Source of the DNA: Smittium mucronatum
Taxonomy: Eukaryota; Kickxellomycota; Harpellomycetes; Harpellales; Legeriomycetaceae
Direction of reading: 5' to 3'
Length of the DNA: 37,892 nucleotides
NCBI GenBank assembly: GCA_001953115.1
Contig: LSSL01000087.1
Location: 39,196 to 77,087 of the forward strand
The position numbers were made by a program, and so were the translations under genes. Under the pieces are notes generated by a model. The model had not been told where the DNA came from, ran no database searches, and saw only the letters and a list, made by a program, of their open reading frames with translations. Each line of letters opens with the position of its first letter. Positions within the stretch are counted from its first letter, which is position 1. This document shows, piece after piece, positions 11,764 to 24,078 of the stretch.

Positions 11764-12746
11764 GAGCTTATATTCGAAAAGATAACCATTTTTAGTCAAA
11801 AAACTATTTACAAACACTAATTTATATACATTATGGTGTTTGTTTTTTATAAGATCATTTAATTTAATTATTTAAAGATTATCCGAGGTCTGTGCACAAC
11901 TAACCTCCAAATATACAATTTTATTGCTTTGTTTAATATTTTTAGTTGAATTATATCCAACTAGAATTTTTAAAGCACTGCTTTCTTCAACGCAACAATA
12001 ATTAACTAGTACCAATTGCTTTAATTTCAAAATACAAAACTAAGAAAAAATGTACCATTTTTAATATTCCCATATTTAAATGTTCATACTCTAGTGTAAA
12101 TTTAATGTCATAATTGGGTATTTATATCGTTAAAATTGACATGTATCACCGATTTTTCAAGTTTTGATATATAATAATCATTATATATATTCGTCATTAA
12201 AACAACAATAATAAAATAGAATATCAAACATAATTTGTGAAATTAAAATATAAAAAGCTAGGGTTATAAAAAATTCATTTCAAAATATAAATTTTTCTTA
12301 GTACTAATAGTTCAACAAAAAAACCAAAAATCAAAAACCAAAAACCAAAACGGTCTAAAGTTACGAATTTTCTGTTAAAGATATTAATTTTACAAAAGAT
12401 GAAAAAACATCTTCTTACTAATATTTAATCATTAAAACGCAGATATAGACTTTATATATCATTTCCATGTACATTGTTCTTAAAGAAGCGAAAGGTTTTT
12501 ATCGTACTGAGAAACTCAGAAAAATTAAAAAGTAAAAATAACTAGATAATCCATTTTTATTTCATGATTTACTATCCTTATTTTATTTAAAAGAATTTTT
12601 TTGATCTGAAAATTAAAAAAATCCGTTAGTTGAATCACTCCTCAGGTTTATAAAAAGGAAAAGTTGTATGTCTAGAAGAGCATTAAATAGCCTATTTTTA
12701 ATCCAATAAAGCTATGAAAAATTTGAAAAACTCCGTTAATTTTAGC

Positions 12747-13035
12747 TTTTAAAAAAAGTAAAAACAGTCGGATATACTTTAAACATGATCCCTCAAAAAT
12801 TTAGCTCCAAAATAGGAGCAATTATCTTTTTCTAGAGCAAAATAGGGACTAAGTGAGACCTTATTTCACATTATAGTTTGGGAAAATGTATAGTAAAAAT
12901 AATAATTTGTCGTAACTTTTTGTCCTATAAGCTGTCTTATTTATATTTCTCGAAAAAAACTAGCTTTTATTCGCCAATTTGAAATAATGTTAATTAATTT
13001 GACCAGTTTTGATAATATTTTGGAAATTTGACTAT
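12747..13035 (-). repeat. Right inverted arm of the 11.5-13.0 kb element
   Basis: Reverse-complement partner of 11493-11763. It contains a small GCTCC/GGAGC hairpin at 12804-12819 that the left arm does not keep. Confidence 0.65.
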
Positions 13036-13080
13036 TTTTGTAAATAATTTCAAACTCTTGACTAATTTTGTAATTACCTC
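12999..13080. repeat. Short tandem repeat, period 29-30 bp, about 2.7 copies
   Basis: TTGACC/TTGACT units begin at 12999, 13028 and 13058. Each continues as (A/T)(G/T)TTTTG followed by A/T-rich sequence. The array overlaps the outer edge of the right arm and may be part of the element end. Confidence 0.5.
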
Positions 13081-14536
13081 TTTTTTTACAAATAAACCAC
13101 ATATTCAAAATTAATTCAACACATAATAATCTATCCTAAAATTTAGAATTTATAAAATAAAGCGGAACAGCCTTATAAAACCGATAATTTCATATATATT
13201 TCCGTTTAACAGCAATAATTTATTCAATGATCATTTTAAAAAAAATTCAAAACACATGTATCCCCCCCTAGAAATGAAAATTTAATGTAAATAAAAATTT
13301 TATAAACCTTTATAAAAATATTTTATGCCATAAGTAAGATTTTTTATAAGATAACATTTAAATTCTTTTATAATTTAGCTAATAAATTGATTTAAGGATG
13401 CTCTGATATTTCATTTTTACAAAAAAAATATAAAAAATAAACGAATTAATATTGGAATTTTTAGTACTATTTGGTATTATGTGATTTTTCTACCACTAAG
13501 ATACTCATTAATCAGGCCAGTGAAACTAAACTAAATCATTTTAAACCAATTTTTGAAACTAGTATTTTGAAGGTAGAGTTTATGATGATATTTATACATA
13601 TATATTTATACATATGTATTTATAAAAATTGTGTTTTTATGATTATCTTATGATAATATACTTATTGAATATTGTTAATAATTACTATAATAGCCCAAGT
13701 CTGATTTATCAGTGCTTTTAGAGATTTTTATAATATATTCAACTATTATTGATATATTTAAAAGTTAAATTGGAGTAATAAAGAGGAAAATAAATGTTAT
13801 TTTTATTATTCTTTAAAAATTATAATATCTGAGGCTGGTGTTGATTTTAATTTTTCTTGAAGTTTCTAACTTTTCCTTCCTGATATTAGCGATATTAATA
13901 TTATCTTGTATAATCCACTAGATACTAAACAGTATAATTATATAATTATTTCTTATTTAAAAATATATATTAAAAATATATATCTTTTTAAGTTTATATG
14001 TTGTGCATTTTTTTAAAAAAATTGTATTTTGAAAAAATAACCTTTATTTGGTCTTATGATGAAAAAAATTTGTGAAAAAAATTCATCAAGTCGTGAATTT
14101 TTTGTTACGACACATTTAATAACCGAAAAGAATAATATAATGCACTATTCCAGCAAAAAAAATGTATTTAAAGTATTCGGATATATTTTCTGAGCTTATT
14201 TCGTTGTAATATATTTTCACACAGTGAGGTTGATAAAATTTTCAGAATTCTTAATTATTTCAATCGAAAATTCTAAAAAATCAAAAAATTACTTCTTAAT
14301 TAATTTTTAATAATTTTCTTTTATTGAATTATTGAATTTTTCAAGACTTCCATCATTTAAAGTGATGAAAATACTTTATGATTCACTCTAAGTATCTTTT
14401 TTCTCGAAGCAAATGTAAATTATTTATTTCGCTGTTTTCTCCTTCGGTTTGATGTACTTAAACTTTTATGAGAATAGTAATTTAGATTTAAAAAAAATTA
14501 AACATTCAAGAATTGAATGTGTCTCACCGATATCTT
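13081..14536. other. Gene-free AT-rich stretch
   Basis: No supported gene. The plus-strand frame at 13471-13653 (60 codons) is of chance length. The plus-strand frame at 14449-14646 lies mostly opposite the MULE relic and is its shadow. Confidence 0.55.
13262..13268. repeat. Poly-C tract (C7)
   Basis: A short C7 run, one of several G/C homopolymers in this window. Confidence 0.9.
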
Positions 14537-15070
14537 TCAATATATTTTCATTAAATTCTCCTAATCTTGAACCCAAATTTATTTTAAATTATTTTAAACA
14601 TGGTTTATACAGTTTATTATTTTTATTTTTGGATCGAACTCTCTGACTGCTCCTGATATTTCAGGAGAAAAATATGATAATATATAGAAAGCGCTCCATT
14701 TTCAGCAAAATATATCAAGATCAATTTTTAAAGTGCTCAAAGTCAAGTAATATGAATATAATTTATCTGAATTATCGATTGATACAGCCACTGGGACAAC
14801 TATTTTTTTGTTGTGGCTAACACTTGCTACTATAACAGAGAATTTTCTACTTATCAGTTTAAATATTTATTCAATTTGTAGATAAAATGATAAAAATGGA
14901 ATTCGTATCAGGTTTTTCGAAGTTATGATAGCTCCTATTTTATCTAAACCACTGTGATAATCAGCCACATAAGTTTTAGGCCTTTCTTCAGAACAAATAT
15001 TTTTTTAAAATATTTCCGAAGTAATTTTATTGGTGAATTTTAATCCTTTACAGCTGTTTATTGTTTAATA
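14537..15070 (-). pseudogene. Mutator-like (MULE) transposase relic
   Basis: One minus-strand frame stays readable from about 15004 down to 14640 with only two stops: TAA at 14867-14869 and TGA at 14702-14704. That is far fewer than the roughly one in ten codons expected here. It reads IFKLISRKFSVIVASVS, then KIVVPVAVSID, then ILSYFSPEISGAVREFDPK, then INCINHV and NNLK. This order matches the MULE core: the 'DgTFK..p..f' block with the first Asp, a 'k..P.a..i' strand, the 'i.sD....i..Av...fP' block with the second Asp, and the C-x2-H helix. Both catalytic Asp positions appear lost: the first falls at the TAA/E region and the second reads Tyr in ILSY. Upstream, a Cys-rich piece (CKGLKF near 15050) could be the end of a FLYWCH-like zinc finger. 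The enzyme would have moved DNA by cut and paste; this copy cannot. Terminal inverted repeats were not found. Confidence 0.6.
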
Positions 15071-16395
15071 TATCAAAGATATATTTACATGTTCTCGGAT
15101 TTATTGATAATGATATTAATCATTTGGAGCTGTGACCAATTTCTTGGGCGCTTACTATTTTTTTTTAGTACATTTTCATTAGTTAGGCGGCAGCTCTGTA
15201 AATTTTTTTCAGATATTTAACTTGCCACATTCCATAATATAATATTTTTATTTTTAGATATGTAGGGCATAAATTTTCAGTTTTTTTTGAAAGTCATATA
15301 CTAATGCCGAAAAGAAATTTGAAACTTTATAATATATTATTCTGAATTCATCTTTTAAACCGATTTTATTAACGTTTTCAATTATTTCACAGACTATTGA
15401 TGAGATACCCATTGAAAAGTTTTTAACAAAAGATGTTGAAAAAAAAAACAACCTCGATTTAATGTTGTAATCGTAATGGGATATAAAGATTTGGGCTCTA
15501 TAAATTAGGCAATTTTTAATATTCTTTATTTATAATTTTATTCATCCTTTATATATCTCCGAAGACATATACTTGAAAGTCAATTATGAGTTTTTTAGAA
15601 AAACAAAAAAAAAAATCAAGTAATTTATCATTAAAAAAGTGATAATACTTAATATTAAAAAAAATAATAAAAGCGAGTAAGATAATAAACTTTCTTTTGA
15701 ACGCTATAATATTTGCGAGTGATTTTTTGGGTGATTTTTTATAAATTAGTACTATGTGAGTCCTGATTTAATAGTATTTTTTATTATTTTATTAAAAGAA
15801 ATAGTCAAAACTTATTTAATTTTTCATAAATTTATCAGTTTGTGCAATTAATGATTTAATCAGCATTTTTTTTCGAAAAAGGGCGATAAAAGCTTCAAAA
15901 AAGAATATAAATTATAAAGAATAAGAAAAAGTTTGGAAGAAAAGATTTTTGCTCAAAAAAGGTTCAAATTATTTCCTTTGGCTGGTTTTTATTGGCATAA
16001 AGAACTGGAATTCGGGCATTAATTTCTTTTTTCTTTTTAGAAAAAAAGATTTTATATAATAATCAAATAAATATGTTCCATAAACATATGTACTTCTCCT
16101 TTTATACAATATCTAATTTATTAAATACAAGTTCCACTTTTATAAGTTTTTAATATCGAATTCATCCCTTATACTTAAAAAAATATGATAAGACAGGAAA
16201 TTTTTTTTGAACTTGGCATGAAATAATTTCTAATTTTTCCGAAAGTAATCCGTGCACGTAAATTATAGTTACATGAAATTGCCATAATATTTTTTATGGA
16301 TTATTTCTCGTATTTTGATTTAAAAATGATAAAATTATAGTTAAACTGTCTGAAAATTTTCTTTTAAACTAGAATATTTGATGGAAAATTAACAA
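15071..16395. other. Mostly gene-free; possible N-terminal remains of the MULE relic
   Basis: A 65-codon minus-strand frame at 15254-15451 is in the same phase as the MULE relic and might be its N-terminal part. The intervening 245 bp has stops at background density and I recognise no motif. The rest of the stretch shows nothing. Confidence 0.4.
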
Positions 16396-16716
16396 ATGAA
16401 TTCTTTTTTTTCTTCTTTTCGTGAAATTAGATTATTTTTTTGTCTAAAATCCGTCTCACCAGATCAAAAAATAATAATCAAAATCTCTACAACAATGACC
16501 AAAAACACATTGCATACCACTATTAAAAATGCTAATAAAAAACCCGACGATTTATATTTAGAAAATTACTTTAAATTTTATCATTTTAATATTCTTATTA
16601 ATTTTATTTTTCACTATATTTGTTTTTTTTCAATTGTATTAATCAAGAAAATACCTGAATTATTACATTTTCCAATCAAAACTTTTAAAAAAGCCCAGAA
16701 ATTAACAAAATTATAA
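16396..16716 (+). CDS. Possible small hypothetical protein, 106 codons
   Basis: This is the longest standard-code open frame in the window, ATG at 16396 and TAA at 16714-16716. I recognise no family. By my estimate a frame this long is expected about 0.1 times by chance here, so it is suggestive but not proof. Its first 170 bp are about 28% G+C with C well above G on this strand, richer than the surroundings. The ATG sits in an A-rich context (AACAAATG), common for AT-rich eukaryotes. The predicted protein has a Ser/Thr/Lys-rich N-terminal half, one hydrophobic segment around residues 65-85 that could span a membrane, and a basic tail. It could equally be a transposon fragment or chance. It has no neighbouring gene to give it context. 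Confidence 0.25.
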   Translation: MNSFFSSFREIRLFFCLKSVSPDQKIIIKISTTMTKNTLHTTIKNANKKPDDLYLENYFKFYHFNILINFIFHYICFFSIVLIKKIPELLHFPIKTFKKAQKLTKL

Positions 16717-19700
16717 ACCTAATTGAAATTATATTATATCAATAAAATAAAATGTGATCAAATATAGATATATTTATTTACAACTTAAAATAATCTTAAA
16801 AAAAAATACGCCACTTTTTCAAAAAAAATATCTTAATTTGAGATTTGAAGTAATAAATTATTTTTTAAAAAAAATTTAGTCTGGCAATCATTTAATTTAG
16901 AAAAAATTATAATAAATATTTATGGATTGAATATAATATGGTTTTTTTAATATATTTTGTTTCTATTAATAACCATTTATAATAAATAAAATTATTTTTA
17001 TTATTCTTACCTAAAAATCGAATAATAAAAATATATAAAATATTATATTATTATTTATTTTTTTATAATTTCATCTGTTCAAAAAAAAAATCTGAATGAA
17101 AAAGTAAAGTAAAATAAAATTTAAAAATTATAACTTTATTAATAGCCATATCTTCTCATAATTTTTTTTATATTGTAATCCAATTAATTTTAATGGAAAT
17201 TTGTTTCTTTTTAAATAAATTTTATAAACAGAATAATAATAATTCTACTAAAATCTTTTATATAAGGTTTAATTTTGAATTAGATAAACATTATTAAAAG
17301 ATATAAATATGTAAACAGTCCCAAATTTAAAAAAATGATAAAAGAATCATTTTAATTTCAAAAAAATTGAAAATTAGCTCCATTCCGAATCTTTTGAGCT
17401 GAATTAATTTTTATTTCTTAAACCCAAGATACATTCCTTGGCATTAATTTATAATTCTTTACATATATTGATTTTTTTAAAATGATCTATCATTTTCTAA
17501 ATAGGTAAATTTATAAGATACTCCATCACCAAAAAAAATCTATCTAACTTTATAGATATATTTTTATTCAATTTTTATTCCCTTATGAATAATTTTTTTA
17601 TCTTTTATTATAAAAACTTTCAACAAAAAAATATGTACGAATTTATTTATAATACATATATATATATTAGTGTTATTTTTTGGACAGATTTACTGAAAAT
17701 GGACGTTAATAAGTTTGGAAAAAATTTCAAATTAAAGTTTACATAAATTTAAAATTCTTTAACTAATACTATATTTTTTCAAAAAATGGCCTTTTTATTA
17801 GTTACTTTCTCTATAATAATAAGTATAAGCCGATTTTTTTAGAATTAAGATATATTTATCACTTTATTTACATAAAGTCGATAAATTCAGTTAAATTTTT
17901 TTAATAAAAAAAAACTGGGTTAAATATCCTTTTCTGAAAATTATGGAAAATACAGATGTTTTAAAACTTATTTAAAAAATTTAAAAAAAATTTGCGAGAT
18001 AAAAGTAATGGGATTTTATAAAAATAAATACTATTAATTTTAAACATCAGATTACATTTTTGTCACTATGAAAAAGCCAAAATTTATATTATTGTATAAA
18101 AAACCCTAATCCAACGACCAGAAACCAGTTTTCACAAAAAAATTAATAATTAAATAATATAAAAGCTAATTTTCTTTAGTTTTACTAATACATATTTTAG
18201 TTTATCTTTTCTGTTTTGGTTTTAAATCTGTTTGATTTTTTTCAATAATTTGATAAATAATTTGATTTTTGATTTTAATATCTTTTCAGACAAAGATTTA
18301 GGGCTAAAAAACATTGAAACACATCACTTATTATTTACTTTTTGTTATTGAGATTTGGAGCATGATTTTTTGTGATTTTTTATCATTCCTATAATATCAA
18401 TTAAATTTCTCACGTACCCATTGAATTATTTTAAAACATATTTGCTTAAACTTATAGCATTTTATCCACAAAAAACAAAAAAATTAATCATATAATTAAA
18501 ATAAAACCCCAATATTTATGTTTTTTGGTTATATTTTTATTAAAAACCTGATAAATTTTTTTAAAAAAATAAGAGGTTGTTTTTCCGAAATAAATTTACT
18601 ATATTATTCTCATAAATATTAAAAATTCAAAGATATATAATTAAAAAATCCCAAATATTTAAATCACTGAATTTATCTAACGTTTTTTATTATTGTAGAA
18701 AAATATTTTATTTCTGGATAATATCAACCCCAACCCACCCCCCCCCCTCAGCACCAAACAACCCAACTTAAACTTAAATTGGGTTAGTATATTGAATAAA
18801 TTTAGTATATATTTCAATGCGATAATTTATAATCATATTTCTTATCATAAATTGTTAATTTTATAATAATATTTTATAGCGATAAAAAAGATTATTTTTT
18901 TTGATTAGACGACTATCATCCTTATTTTAAATTGTATAAAATTGAAATATTTAACTAAAAGATGATTTCAAAATAAAATAACCAACCCTTTCTAAATTCA
19001 ATAGTTCCCCCTTCTCATTACATAATATTATCATGCTCAAATGATATAATTTTAAACATGTTTTTAGATTTCTGAATCCATAAAAAAGTTATGATTTTTT
19101 ACTATTCATTCTGAAATAGTTAGTCGTTAATTTTTCAGTAGGCCTATTTTTTACAGCATCTATTGCCAATATCTTTTACATCTTGGATTAAATTCACATA
19201 TATTTAAATTATGATTTAATTGTTTTCCACTAAAAAATAAACTTTGAAAAATATTTAGAAAAAAGAAATATGCAGCATATATTTTTCTATTTATGTATAA
19301 ATAAGTGGGCAAAGTCTATTCAGAAAATATATATGGTGAAAAAAATTCAAAATAATCATTATAATTTAAATTGGATTTACAGTTACTATTATAAAATCTA
19401 CAAAGAAAATAATATGAGAAGTAGAATTAAAATTAAAATTAAACGATTTTATATTATCTCAGTATAGTTTACTAGGATATTAAGTTATTATATAACAATG
19501 GAACCATTTATAATGTTAATTTTTAGAACAAAAAAATTATTAGGATCTTATTTGTAAAAATTAAAAATAAAATTATATTTTAGAAAAAGTCAAAGTAGGG
19601 TTAACTACAAAAGTTAAAAATATTTTTTTATTGATATAAATACTAAGGGAATTTATTCTCCACAGGTTCCGAAAGGGTTGTTTTTGGCAATTTTTTTTAA

Positions 19701-20165
19701 ATCATATATACCTTTATAAAAAAAGGTTTTAAGTAACCTTATATTTATATTAATTATATAAAATACTAAAGAAAATAATACAAAAACATTGTAGTTTTAT
19801 TTTTATGGAGAAAGTGATATTTATCTTTTTCTACATCGTATTTAATTAAATATTTTATCAGTCAATTTTTAGATATAAATTCTAAAGCTGTATATTCTAT
19901 ATGAATTTTATTAGCATAAGTATTAAATTGCGTAAGCATTTTTTTTCCTATCAAAAGAATAAATTAGATAAATAATTTTTAGCTCAATCTCGGCTGTATA
20001 TCACTTGAGACTGGTATTTATCTTTGAAACATATAAATATGGAATTATTTAAGTTTTTTCCAAAATATACTAATTTAGGGAAAATGGTATAATTGAAAAC
20101 TACCGGTTTGAAATGAAATGGCTAAGCATTTATTTGTAATTTTAGGTCGTCATTTCAGGTTATAA
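16717..20165. other. Gene-free AT-rich stretch
   Basis: No gene recognised in 3.4 kb. The 65-codon frame at 19270-19467 (+) is Lys/Ile/Tyr-rich and of chance length. A C10 tract lies at 18738-18747. Confidence 0.55.
18738..18747. repeat. Poly-C tract (C10)
   Basis: C10 preceded by CCC-CAA-CCC-A, in very AT-rich surroundings. Confidence 0.95.
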
Positions 20166-20480
20166 ACATTTAATCCGCTTATATTTCGCCCAATTCTACT
20201 TCATCAAGTGCAATTTCACCCAATTTAAATTTCACTCAATAGAAATTTCACCCAAATCTATAACTTCTAATTAGAGTTAGAAAAAAACTGCGTTTGGGTT
20301 TATTGTTGAATTTCGACTAAGTAAAGGATTTGGAAAAAATAAATAATAATTTTTAAACCAAAAAGCCTAAAAAATTTTTCTTATCAATTTTGGAGCAAAT
20401 GAAACTTGAATGAAATATAAATTGGATGAAAAGTCGTTTAATGAAATGAGAATTGGATGTAAAAATCAGATGAAATGTCC
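20166..20480 (-). mobile_element. Foldback/MITE-like element, copy B
   Basis: Reverse-complement copy of the element at 2986-3318. The ends pair with each other: CCAATTCTACTTCATC near 20190 against the reverse complement of ATGAAATGAGAATTGG near 20441, with arms of about 95 bp. The interior is unique to the family and noncoding. It lies only about 125 bp upstream of the tRNA pair, consistent with the preference of some mobile elements for tRNA neighbourhoods, though one case proves nothing. Confidence 0.75.
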
Positions 20481-20605
20481 TTATACCATCAATTCATGTT
20501 AGAATGTATTTTTTTATTGGTTACTATAATACATAAATTATATATTTTCATTGTATATACATCAAAATTTTTTTTATAAAATTATAAAATATTTTTGAAA
20601 TTTAT

Positions 20606-20687
20606 CCGAATATAGCTCAGCGGTAGAGCGGGAGACTGTAGTAAAATTGATATCTCTAGGTCCCTGGTTCAAATCCGGGTGTTCGGA
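20606..20687 (+). tRNA. tRNA-Tyr (GUA), intron-containing
   Basis: This folds as a complete cloverleaf. The acceptor stem is CCGAATA (20606-20612) with TGTTCGG (20680-20686) and discriminator A. The D arm is GCTC/GAGC (20615-20629). The anticodon stem is GGAGA (20631-20635) with TCTCT (20653-20657). The T arm is CCTGG/CCGGG around TTCAAAT. The anticodon GTA is at 20638-20640. C1-G72 is the eukaryotic identity pair for tyrosyl-tRNA synthetase. A 10-nt intron (20642-20651) starts one nucleotide after the anticodon, the canonical site for tRNA splicing endonuclease, and tRNA-Tyr is the tRNA most often interrupted in eukaryotes. Promoters are internal (A box in the D arm, B box GGTTCAAATCC). Only 2 nt separate it from the next tRNA and there is no T-run between them, so both are probably made as one Pol III transcript. 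Confidence 0.95.
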
Positions 20688-20689
20688 AT

Positions 20690-20763
20690 GCTTCCATGGC
20701 GCAATTGGTTAGCGCGTCTGACTGTTAATCAGGAGGTTCCTAGTTCAAGCCTAGGTGGGAGCG
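20690..20763 (+). tRNA. tRNA-Asn (GUU)
   Basis: This is a complete cloverleaf of 74 nt. The acceptor stem is GCTTCCA (20690-20696) with TGGGAGC (20756-20762), and the discriminator is G, usual for eukaryotic tRNA-Asn. The D arm is GCGC/GCGC with loop AATTGGTTA. The anticodon stem is CTGAC/GTCAG-like around the loop with GTT at 20724-20726. The T arm is CCTAG/CTAGG around TTCAAGC. No intron is present. It reads asparagine codons AAC and AAU. The strong internal A and B boxes may drive the pair. A T6 run lies 9 nt downstream. Confidence 0.95.
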
Positions 20764-20771
20764 AGGTCTTA

Positions 20772-20777
20772 TTTTTT
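20772..20777 (+). terminator. RNA polymerase III terminator (T6)
   Basis: T6 on the coding strand 9 nt after the tRNA-Asn 3' end. It is the first run of at least four T after the start of tRNA-Tyr, so it likely ends a dicistronic tRNA-Tyr/tRNA-Asn transcript. Confidence 0.85.
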
Positions 20778-23700
20778 ATCAACCTATTTTATAGGACTAG
20801 TTATAATATACCTATATTTTCAAAATATCAGGCTAGATTTTAATCTTTCACTTTACTCTGCTCAAAAATTTCGTACCTTCGTATATCTAGTTTAAAAAGT
20901 GACATAGTTGAAGAACTGCACAACACAACTTAATAAATTTCATTCGTAAATTATGCTTAATAAAATTCAAAGCTTTGTTATTTTTTTTTAACCGCGAGGT
21001 TTACTATGAGAAAATAGTTGGCTATGTATACTGCAGCTTTTCAGCCCTTTCATTAATTGAAATTGGCATATATGCTGCAGAAAAATAAATCGAATCTATT
21101 TAAACAAAGAAAATACTATAAATTGCACCAAATTATTTTTATGTTTAAACACTAATTAAAATAATTAGAAAAACTGTTTATGGTGTTTAAAATATATTGA
21201 TTTGATGTTATATTGGATGGAGAAACAAATCAAAATAAAAGTCCTAGGAAAAAAAAATTCTCGCTAGATAATTTCCTGAGAAATTTTTTAAAATACTTTT
21301 TTGTATTGTAAAATTTTCTAAAGTATTATTATTTAATTTTTTTTTACCGAAATTCGCATAAATATCTTTACTTGCTATTTATTCTGAATAACAATAAAAA
21401 TAATCCATTTAAAAATTAATTATGACAAATTTAGATTTTTACTACAATTAAAAAACAATGTAAAAAAATTGGTACAAATAGTTGAATTTAAATATTGGGA
21501 GATAAATTAGAGACCAATTATATTTATCTTATCATTTTATAAGTTAAATACAATATAAATATGATCATTTTAAAATTAATTGGTTTTTTATAAAACTTGA
21601 AAAAAGTTTTAGTCCAAAATTAGTATTTAATATCTATTGAGGACTTATTTACAAATCTGGAAGCATGATTTTAAAAATAAAATATAAATAAAATATTTTA
21701 CTTTCTAAAAGCTTAAATTTTGATGGGTTTTTATTATTTAAGTTCGATTAAACGAAAATTAAAAATAAATAAATAAATAAAATAGCGAACGATTCGGAAA
21801 AAAGTAGATTAATAATCAAATAAAAACTTTTTAAAAAATCTAAATCCGATGATGTAATAAATTTCTTTATAAATAAAAAACTTACAAATATAAATCGCAA
21901 AATTGAAATACTATCATAAAATCTAATCGCTTTTAGGTACTTAAATTCAAATAAACACAGCCATTTATTATAAATTTACGTTTTATCCTAGTTTTCAATC
22001 CATTTTTGACCTATTTGGTAATAAATAACCTGAAATGAAGTTTATCTTTATAGATAGGTTGAGTTGATTTTTTTAAATATAATATCTTCTTATAATGAGA
22101 ATTTATTTGGGTTACCATAAAAGAAATCTGAATAATTATTAATATCTATTTTAAACTTATAATTGGTTTAAAAAGAATTGGTCAAATATCTTGATATTAA
22201 AATAAAAAAAGCCCAATAATCCAGAATCTATTCAATTCAAAATAATATATTATTGTGATTTATCAAAGACAAATTTTTAATAAAATATCCAGGAAATTAA
22301 TGAATTAATAAATATAATGCTTTTTAATCAAGTTTTATATAAATAGAGCTGGATTTTAGGTGGATTTAAATTAAAAAAATATAAATAATATGAAAAAATC
22401 CGTGAAAGCTTACATTAATATCCCAAAAAATCGATAGTAAAAAAAATTACCATATTACCCATATTTTAATAGCATATAAAATTATTTAAGAATTTGATTC
22501 AAATAGTTTAAAGGAATTAGTTTTTTATACTTCCTAAAAGGGGGTCTTTATCGGAAAATACAAAAATAAAAATAAATCAAATAGGAGGGGTGGTTTAAAA
22601 CATCATTACATAGCATTTTAAATGATTCAAGAAAATCAAATAATAATAAAAATTTAATAAGAAGATAAAAAGAATTCAAAATTTTTGTAAACGGATCCTA
22701 TTTTAAATCATTTAAAAGGCGCTGAATCATAATTTGTGTTGTGATGATTTAAAAAAACCAATTTTTGAATCATTCTTACAAAGAAAAGTAGAGGACATAA
22801 ACACGGATTAATATAATGTATTTGAAAATTTGAAGAGAGAATTAAATATAATATAACATAGTTTTCACATCGTTTTTTTTTTTTTTGCAAACTAGAACTG
22901 GAAGATATATGAAAACCAGTTCAAAATTTTTAATGAAATTTATTCAATCAAAAATAGGCACCGTACTTAGAAAAAAAACTGCAAAGGTAGTATAAAAAGA
23001 TCAATTGATTATTTTGATTAACTTTTATTTATAATAATTTTAGAATTCCAAATTATTATAGATAAAGAAATTTTTTACAGAAGTTGGGAGAAATTAAAAA
23101 GTTTAGCCAGATTTTTAAAATAAATTGAAATAAATGAGATTTCTTAAAGCGTGTTAAATTTTCATACCCTTATAAAAATATTATTTAGTAAGGCATAATT
23201 GTAAAATGTATGAATTTTTTTTCCAAGTTTTAATGTTTCAAAAATGATCAAATTTCTAATTACTTAAAATGAAATCATAGAGCACACAGATATATATCAT
23301 ACGCAAAATCGAAAAAAAAATTGAAATACTAAAATTTGACATTATTTTTGAAATCTGTAAATGTTAAAAAGGACGCACATGTGTATATTTTTTGTAATAA
23401 TAAAAAAAATCGGATTATAAAAACTCAAAAAAAACTCATTATTTGACTACTGGTATATTTTTTAAGGGACTTGAAACACCAATCAGCCCTTTTCTTTTTA
23501 GAAAATTAAATTTTTTTATTTAAAAGATGAATTGGGTTCTTGAAGATAGTTGTATATTCCATTGCAAAGCTTTATGAAAATTAAAGGATGGTTTCTTAAA
23601 ATAGAAATTTATTTTGAAGCAAAAAGAATTTGCATTTTAATAAATAAAATATATTTGAGAATATAAAACTAACACAACAAATAATAAAAATTTAAAAGGC

Positions 23701-24058
23701 AGCGGTCAATTTTTTTATAATTAAAATACAAAAATAAAAATGAATAAAAAAGAGATTTAATATTTAAAATTTAAAAATTCATAACTTATAAAGTTTTATT
23801 TATGCATATTTAGAGAGAATTAAATTTATAGTTATATTAAAATTAATGGAAAAATATAAAAGAAAAAAGATTTATAACCTATGGTTTATAAAAAAATATT
23901 TTGATACAATATAAATACTAAAGATAAAATTGATATTACTTTTTAGCAATTTTTGTGCTAAAATACGATTAACAGTTTATAAAAGAAATAAAAAAATTTG
24001 AATTTTTGTTTATATTTTACAAGTTATGGTTATATATATATTAATGGAAAAAGGTTTG

Positions 24059-24078
24059 TTATTATTATTATTATTATT
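24059..24078. repeat. (TTA)n microsatellite
   Basis: Six perfect TTA units and a partial seventh. Confidence 0.9.

Larger units (their letters stand above)
11493..13035. mobile_element. Element with long inverted terminal repeats (about 270 bp), unclassified
   Basis: Two related segments lie in opposite orientation, 11493-11763 and 12747-13035, enclosing about 980 bp. Examples of matching blocks are AAGACAGCTTATAG (11577) against CTATAAGCTGTCTTAT (12926), and AAACTATAATG (11637) against CATTATAGTTTGG (12871). By eye the arms are about 70-75% identical. The ACAAAAAGT...ACGACA block resembles ends seen in some Tc1/mariner elements, but that is only suggestive. The interior is stop-rich on both strands and I recognise no transposase. 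It is most likely an old non-autonomous or gutted DNA transposon. Confidence 0.65.

Noticed and set aside
14449..14646. 65-codon plus-strand frame.
   Set aside because: It overlaps the minus-strand MULE relic and is its shadow.
15254..15451. 65-codon minus-strand frame as an independent gene.
   Set aside because: It is in phase with the MULE relic and of chance length. At most it is the remains of the same transposase.
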